Positions 52,101-61,100 of a stretch of 64,000 nucleotides of DNA are shown here, piece by piece (within the stretch, counting starts at the first letter, position 1; each line of letters begins with the position of its first letter). Made by a program: the position numbers and the translations under genes. The stretch comes from Taeniopygia guttata (taxonomy: Eukaryota > Chordata > Aves > Passeriformes > Estrildidae). The notes below the pieces were generated by a model. That model was not told the origin of the DNA. It saw nothing but the letters and a program-made list of their open reading frames with translations, and searched no databases. The stretch is taken from the NCBI RefSeq assembly GCF_048771995.1, contig NC_133033.1, positions 4,650,501 to 4,714,500 on the forward strand. The letters run 5' to 3'.

Positions 52101-55100
52101 GGATTAAGGTCCCTTCCAACTCAAACCATTCTGTGATTCTACAATACAAAGGTGGTTGTAAAAGCTATAGAATGTTGTTGGAGTCTCATGTTTTTTAAAA
52201 GTTATTGGGACAAAAAGCATATTTGTCGTTCTAGTACCTTCCACCAGTGGACAGTCGCTCCATTTCTGGATTTGTGGGACTCAAGAATGGTGGAGCTACT
52301 TGTTACATGAATGCTGTTTTCCAGCAGCTGTATATGCAGCCTGGTCTCCCAGAGGTAATTAGTCCAGCATCCAGTAAATTCCTCTTTTTGGAATTACTTT
52401 CACTTGAACCACTTCATCTTAGCACCATTTGTAAATAAATTGTAAAATGAAAAGTTAACTGTTTATGTATAAATATGCACAATAAATACATAAATTTTAA
52501 GTTGTAGTGCTGTGGGCCATGGTAGCTTATAGTAATGATTTTTCCAAAAACCAATTTGATAAGGTTACTTGTTTCCTTCCAGGCCTTGCTTTCCATTGAT
52601 GATGATACTGACAATCCTGATGACAATGTGTTCTATCAAGTTCAATCTCTTTTTGGTCATTTGATGGAAAGCAAGCTACAGTATTATGTACCTGAGAACT
52701 TTTGGAAGGTATTGCATCTTTTTGTTTAGAATCTATAGCTTTTCTACTTAAAAAGTAATCATTTATTCAGCCTTTTTCAATTGCAGAATTTATCAAGTAA
52801 GATTGAATTCAAAAAAACAAAACATGTTAAAATCAATTTATATAAAATATACTTTTATTAATTTATATATGGAACAACTGCCTTTTAACATATAAATATA
52901 TTTTGTGTAGATTTTCAAGATGTGGAATAAGGAACTTTATGTTAGAGAGCAACAAGATGCTTATGAGTTCTTCACCAGTCTTATAGATCAAATGGATGAG
53001 TACCTCAAGGTAAAAACATCAGCAATTTCTTTTCTGGTTCATATGCATATCCTTGGTACCTTTTTTTGCTCTTTTTGCTTTGATCTTTAGAAAAGAAGGC
53101 AGAGAGCCATTTGGCTTATTTTATAATCTGCACAATATTCAGGAGTTTAAAATTCCTACTGATTTCTTGGTCTTCCATCTTGTAATATATCCAACTGATG
53201 TCTAACTTTTCATCTCCAACAGAAAATAGGAAGAGACCAAATATTTAAGAATACTTTTCAAGGAATTTTCTCTGATCAGAAGATCTGCAAGGACTGTCCT
53301 CACAGGTAATGTCACGTTCAGTGCATCAGTTACCAAGTTCTGTGCTCCCAGAACTATTAAAATATGTAGGTCATAGTAGCACTGGAAAGTAGATCAGTGC
53401 CCCTGTGAGCATCACATATTTGATAGCTGTGGGGCAAATGCAATATTCTTTCCTAAACATCTGTCTGGTTCCTGCCAGTTGGGTAAATCCTAATCTGTTT
53501 TTTTTCTTGAGTTCAGGTATGAGCGTGAGGAAGCCTTCATGGCTCTCAACCTTGGTGTGACTTCATGTCAAAGCCTGGAAATATCACTGGATCAGTTTGT
53601 TAGAGGAGAGGTTCTGGAAGGAAGCAATGCATACTACTGTGAAAAGTGCAAAGAAAAGGTATTGATTCCTAATTTTTGTGAAAGCAGATTCATGTGCAGT
53701 TTGATGTTTTCTAAGCATTACATGGTCATGCTTAAATGCTGCTCACTCTTGCTACATTGAAGGCAAGAGGTTCAATGCCTGTAACTCATGTTGTAAACTA
53801 AAAATTTAGAGGGATGGCAGGATGGTAAAGTTTTGTGTAACATATTGAGATATATCCCAGTCGTGCTGTGGACATCCTGCTTCCCATGGCTGGATTTTCA
53901 CTGTGAATCTCTAGAAGGATGCTGCAGATTGCCTGGGGTATCAGATAGAGGTGATATTCTTGTTTCTTTTCAAGAGAACTACAGTGAAGCGCACCTGCAT
54001 TAAAGTCTTACCCAGCCTGCTGGTGATTCACCTGATGAGATTTGGCTTTGACTGGGAGAGTGGCCGTTCTATTAAATATGATGAACAAATAAGGGTAAGA
54101 AAACTTTTCTTTATTGTGCCTTCCCCAGCTACTTTGTATAGTGGACTCTTGTTCTCTCTATTCATTTTTCCTTCTTTTCCTCAAATTTTGAGCAGAGATT
54201 TTGAGTATGTCGTACACTTACAAACATGGTGGCGCAACAGAAAATCACTTATTGTCCTTAGAGTTTTCCTTGTTTGCAACATTCTTGGGGTCCTTTCAGA
54301 AAGCAAGACAAAAAACCTCCTTAAAGAGTTTTTTATTTAACATCTGTGTAACAGGCGTAAGAAATTGAAGTTCCATATTTTCCTTCGGTGTTCCTAATGT
54401 GGGAAGTGTTGATACCATTCTCATAAAATTACATGGAGCATGTACAGAGTGCAATGTCTTGATTAATCCAAAGTGTCTCTTCAAACAGTTTCCCTGGATG
54501 CTGAACATGGAGCCTTACACTGTGTCAGGGATGGCTCGTCAGGACTCATCCTCAGAAGTGGGGGAAAACGGCAGGAACACAGACCAGGGAGGAGGAGGAG
54601 GAGGCTCCCCAAGGAAGAAAGTTGCCCCTACAGAAAACTACGAGCTCGTTGGTGTGATTGTCCACAGTGGCCAGGCTCATGCAGGGCACTACTACTCCTT
54701 CATCAAAGACAGGAGGTAACGGGCAAGAAGGTTCGTGGGGGAGGTTTGAGAGCTGTCTAAAGGCTTCTTGTTCTGGGAAGGTGCATGGAGCCATCCAGAG
54801 CTCCTCTGGAACCACTCTTCCCTTTCTCAACACGTATCATGAGGCAATGGCAGAGTGATATGGGACATCACAGAATAAAATTCTCATTAATTCCTTGTAT
54901 TGCAGTTTGAGGGCTTCTTGACTTGCAGGTGATGTACCTCTCACAGTTTTAATCAAGGTTATTTTTTAAAATGCAACTTTGGCATCAATTGAACTAAGCT
55001 TTCTTTTTACTGTCAAAACAAATGTGAGTTCAAGCTTGTCACTTCTAGGCTATTCAAGGTGGTTTGTTTTTTAATTGGGACAATCAACTAACTTTTTTGC

Positions 55101-58100
55101 TGTTATGTTTCTGTTCCGTTTTGATCACAGAGGCTGTGGAAAAGGAAAGTGGTATAAATTTAATGACACCGTTGTTGAAGAATTTGATTTGACTGATGAA
55201 ACCCTGGAATATGAATGTTTTGGTGGAGAGTATAGACCTAAAGTCTACGATCAATGTAAGCAGAAGTACAGTCTGATTTACAGTAGCTTCATATTTCATA
55301 CTGATTGCAGTAGCAGTAGAGCTTAGTCCATTATAGGTACTTTGAGTTAGTTGGACTAATAATCCTTCTGAACCATTTTTCCCTAAAGCCTTCTCTTTAC
55401 TGAAGAACAGCTTGTGGATGGCCTAATATGAATTGGGCCATATTCACTGTTATTCAGCACTTTGTAGACTTCATAGCAGAAGTTGAAAAGCAAAATGCCA
55501 CCTTGTTAATATAGTTTGGAAAAAAAGCCCAACCAAACATAAACCAGCCCTTATTTTAGGCTAGTGAGAATGACTTCATAGAACACTGTGTGGCATCATA
55601 TTGTTGAACTTCTCAATGCTTCAGGGAATTTATTCCAAGTACATTTCCAATATTCACCTGTTTCATAATTCAGACACTTTTAATCACTGACACAGACTGA
55701 TGTTTAGATCTGACAAATTTCTACTGCTGCAGTTCACATTACTTATACCCCCAGTTTTGCTTCCATACAGGAATGGGAAAGGTACTAAACCTTCAAGGGC
55801 CTTCATGGGCTGCCTTTTGTCCCCACAGCAAATCCCTACCCCGACGTGCGCCGGCGCTACTGGAACGCCTACATGCTGTTCTACCAGAGAGTGTCCGACC
55901 AGAACTCCCCTGTCCTGCCAAAGAAAAGCCGAGTCAGCGTCGTGCGTCAGGAGGCTGAGGACCTCTCCTTGTAAGCTCCTCTTGTATCCATAAAGGTTTC
56001 TCTCATATTGACATCTAGACCTCCCTCTGTTGGAATACCAGGCTCTTTCGTGCTCCAAAGTCAGGGTGAATAAAACTCAGGAGATGTCATTTTTGAAGTC
56101 TCACTCTCTGAAGTTTGTTATCCTTATCTATTGCAAACTCATGAGATGTGAGCTCTCTCTAACAAGTCAAGAAAGTGAGTTAAAGTGGTGTCTATTCAAG
56201 GCTATTTAAGTCTCAATTATCCAGTAAATAGTTGACATCTATATTATTTATGCTTCTAACCCAATTATGATCGCCCAAAACCTGCAACGTGGACATCTTT
56301 CACCCAATTAGAGAAAACCACCCAGATTCTTGAAGAAGAAGGTGCAAAAAAGACAACTAACCCTCACCCAAAATTCTCCACCTTGGCTCCCATATATCAC
56401 CATATACTAAAATCCCAAATCTAAGTTTTTTCACCCTGTGAGATCACACAATGCTATCTAAACTAGACACACACTGTTTCTGTGCTGTCACTCGATTTTT
56501 GAAGCCTTTTCCAAGGTCTCAAGTCAAACAAGGTGTTTACTTGAGGGTTGGCACCCTTAAATTCAGAAAGCTTGAAGTTTTCAGCGATCAGAGTTCCAAC
56601 ATCTCTCCACAAGTAAGAATTGAGTAATTCCGTTCAGCAAAGCAATGTATTGCTGATTTTTGGGTTGGTTTTTAAGCTGTTTGTTTAATACTATTACTGC
56701 AGCAAGTTCAAGCTGACTGACAGCCTCAAGAAATATTCAGGCTGTCTTCAAATTTGCCATAAGATCACTCTGATTGCAGTGGCATTTTATACCTATAGAT
56801 TTGTTATAGGATTTCTTTATTCACCTTCAGCTTGTTTATATTTCAGATCTGCTCCCTCTTCACCAGAAATTTCACCCCAGTCATCACCTCGACCCCACAG
56901 GCCCAACAGTGACCGTCTCTCCATCCTGACCAAGCTGGTTCGAAAAGGAGAAAAAAAGGGACTCTTTGTAGAGAAAATGCCTGTGAGGATATATCAGGTA
57001 GAGCACACTGAAAGTGGCAGCTAAATTCTGCTCACATAATATTTTAGCATAGTGAGAGAAACGTGGTAGCTTTTAAAGGGTACCTTAAAGTAATTTCCTT
57101 GTAGCAAAGCTAGGAAGCAATTCTGGATTCTGACATAAAGGTACTAACAGGCTCTTTAGTGATACTTATTTTAAGTTTCACTGTACCTTCTCACAAAATT
57201 GGCCTCGCAATTCTTTGCTTTGAAGAAACTGCAGGCAGAAGAATCAAACATGAGATCTGGCAGCAGTCAGCATGCAGGCAGGGAGAGACAACAGCAGAGA
57301 AGGTTCTTCATTTGGAGTACACTCCAGGAGTAATGGAGATGATGGCAAATTACAGTGATACTCAAATTCTTGAGCTCACAAGAATGTAGGAAGAGGAGGA
57401 GCAGTGAAGAGAGCCTGCATCACACACACAGGGAGAATAAATTCTGCAGGCTGTGTCTGGCCCTCCACATGGCATTTCAGGGCATTAACAGCCACTTTGG
57501 GCATTCTTGTATCTGGGATTGTATTATTACAATGAACAGAGCTTGGCTCAAATTTATTGAGAGTCTTTCAGCAAAATCTCATTTGAAAAAAGAAGGGCTT
57601 GGCATTTAAATACCTTATTGTGGCTGCAGCTTGTAATTACACCAGGACTCCTTGCTTTCTGCATCTAAATTTGTTAGGCAAGCCTTTCTGGTTTGAGGGA
57701 TGTTCTCTAGGCTTGTTTATTAAAAACCAGCAAAAAATAGAATTTATCTGCAATTTCTTCCTTTTCTCCCTTAATGGCCAAATGATTAAATCCATCATCT
57801 GTTGTTTTGTAATATCTTTGAAAGAAAATCACTGGTTTTCTTCTAAATCATACATCAGTATGTATTTTTCCCTCTGCTGGAGTAGTGAGTCAAAAGAAAA
57901 CTGAGTAAGTTTGGCACTGATTTTTAAACACCACACATTTACATAAAAGATGAAGCTTTAGTTAGAGAAGTGTATTTTGACAATATTTTAATTTTTTTTG
58001 CCTTCTTTTACTTTTATAGATGGTGAGAGATGAAAACTTGAAATTTATGAAGAACAGAGATGTATACAGTAGTGACTACTTCAGTTTTGTTCTGTCATTA

Positions 58101-61100
58101 GCTTCCCTGAATGCTGTAAGTACCTGGATTTTAATCGTAGAATGTTCAAAGCATGTTGGGTAAAATGGCCACAAAAGCTATTTGGGTCAAACCAGGAAAA
58201 CTGAAAGAAAAGAGTTTACATTGTTTTGCTTTTCCAGACCAGCTATTCCTAGCCTCCAGTAATTTTGGATGCTGTTGATAACATCTGCCTCAAAGCAAAC
58301 TCCAGCCTCTTTTTCTAGTACTGGGAGAAACATCATTTTGCCCCAGTAAAATTTATTTAATAAACCATACCTTTAATAATGATGCAAACTGAGCCTCTAG
58401 AGGGACAGAAATCCCTCTCCATATGGAAGGTCCAAAAGTTGTTGTTAATTACTTCAAAGTTGATAGAGCTAAATTGGTAATAGTTTCTTAATTAAGTTTT
58501 TCTAAATGGAGTCATAAACAAAGAGCATTTATTAAATTTTTGAAATCCACAGATCTAGTTGGCCTTAAAGCAAGTTTGCTCCTGTTTTAGCATATTTCTT
58601 AAGTAGCAAAGTCAGCACTGGAGACTGACTTAGCACAGAAAAATGCTGTGGTTTGTTTTTTCCAAGTGAAGCAAATAACTTGAATAGAACATGTTGATGT
58701 GTTTAATAGACAGCATGTGTGCTGCAGGCCTCTTTCTGCTTTGGAGTAAATTTGATATTTCTTTCAGACTAAGGTAAAGCATCCCTATTATCCCTGCATG
58801 GCAAAGGTGAGCTTACAGCTGGCAGTCCAATTCCTCTTCCAAACCTATCTCCGAACCAAGAAGAAACTCAGGTATGCACACAAGAGGCATGGTTTCATTT
58901 TGGGAGGTGTTTTTTCCTCCTGGATTACTGATGGTTGTCCCTGTTTTGTTGAAGGGCTGATACAGAAGAATGGATTGCCACCATAGATGCACTGCTCTCC
59001 AAAAGCATTGATGCTTGTCAGTGGCTGGTGGAATATTTCGTTGGGCCAGAGGGCCGGGAGCTGGTAAAGTAAGTCCTGGTAATTCTGTCTGAGGTGTTTT
59101 GTGTCTCAAGTGTGGATAAAGCTTCCTCAGAACATGATCTGGTCTGTACTGATGTATTCCCAAAGAGTTGAGTGTGCACGTTCTTTAAGCAGACACTTTA
59201 GATAATGACTTAGAGTTTTATTTCTAGTATTTTCTCTGTGCAGCTTTCTGAGAATGTTGAAAATCAAATTAGATAGTGCAGTGTGCATGGAGGAGGATGC
59301 AGGTGATGAATTCAGTGAAGGGATTTGGAATGTGCTGAAGTTCGTGTGGTCAGCCTACAAGTGGTGGGAAGGGAGAATATGGTGAAAGTGTTGGGGTAAG
59401 TTAAATACTTACCTGACAAGGATCACAGATGAACTGGAAAGATGTTCTTCTTGCCAAGCTAAGGATCAGCTGATAGGTACTTTGAAAACAAATTATTGAA
59501 GATCTGACATGCTGAAGGAAGTATGTCAGTGTAAAGAAAATGTTACCTTTTAATTTGCATTGAAAAACAACATTTTATGAGCGCTTTCAGAGCTTTTTTT
59601 AAATTTAAATGAATAAAAATAGGGATATTACAGGCCTTACTACGAGCAGGAATGTGTGAATGTAAATTAAACTTACCCACAACATTACAATACAAAATGT
59701 ATCTGGACTGTTAAAATAATAAACACTAAACACCACATTTAATCACAGCAGCTGTGTGTGCATGTTGATTCCAGTTCTCTTTGCAGCATCACCTTTTCTC
59801 TTCCAGAACTTTCCTCCTGGAATGCAGTGTGAGGGAGGTGCGAGTTGCTGTGGCCACTATCCTTGAAAAAACCCTCGACAGTGCCTTGCTTTATCAGGAG
59901 AAGGTCAGTGAGTGTCACCTCCTCTCCTGACATCCCCTTGCTTGGCTCTCCCTGGTGGCTCTTGCTCTGCTTGCAGGCAGAGCTGTGTGAGCTGATCCTG
60001 CCTGTAGCTCTTCATTTCTGGAATAGGTTTTAATGCTCATCTCTTCTCTGCCAGGAGGTATTTGAAACACTTTGGGTTTTTAATCAGTAGACAGCTCTTT
60101 ACATCCAAATTTTTTTTTTTTTCCCCACAGTTAAAAACTCTACATCAGTTACTGGAGGTGCTACTTGCTCTATTGGATAAAGATGTACCTGAAAACTGTA
60201 AAAACTGTGCTCAGTACTTTTTGCTATTCAATAACTTTGTACAGAAGGTAAGAAAGCATTGTTTTCTCATGGCTATTTACATTTTTAAAGACATTAATAA
60301 AGCAGCTAGTGTTCTTTATTCATAGAAGGTTTTGCAGCACAGTGAAACTCAAAAGTTTTATTAGGAGTAATCAGGTTTGTGTTGTTTTTTAAATAAATGG
60401 CTTTGAATAATGGATTAGGATAAAATCACACAAAAATATACCAGCAAAGTATAGCAATGGAAGATGTAATTTCCAGCATCTGAATATTGGTTGTCTGTTT
60501 TGAAGGGTTATATGGGGTTGTTCTTAAAAAAAAAAAAAAAAAAAAAAATTATATATATGTGTATATATATATTAAAAAACATTCAGGATTTCTATTCCAT
60601 GGAGAGCAGAATAACTGACTGAATTTACGATTTCTATTTCTCTATTATTTTTGCCTTCTTTTTTTCTTGTAAGACATTTGTTGTGTATCTGCTGACTCTG
60701 CTCTGGTTTGTATCATGTGCTGTGTAGAATGAGACAGCTCTTCAGCAGTTTATCTTATTGATCTGTGCTGGGATATTATGGGGGTTTTAGAGTGGAAAAT
60801 GCAGGTTTTAGCCTGTGCATTTTACTTTTGTTCTTTTGAGCACTAATTCTCCACCTGCACAGGAAGGTAATTTGTTGTTTTTTGTCTTCACAGCAGGGAA
60901 TAAGGGCTAGCAGTCTTCTCCTCAGACACTCTGCCCTGAGGCACATGGTCAACTTTCTCCTTGGCCCCAACCGGCAGAGCAATCAGGTACAGGCCATCAC
61001 CATGTTTTTTATGATGTTTAAATTATGAATAAAGACTTTTCATATGGTAGAATAGACAAATCCTTCAATTATTCTATAAACTTCATACAAATGCGAGCCC

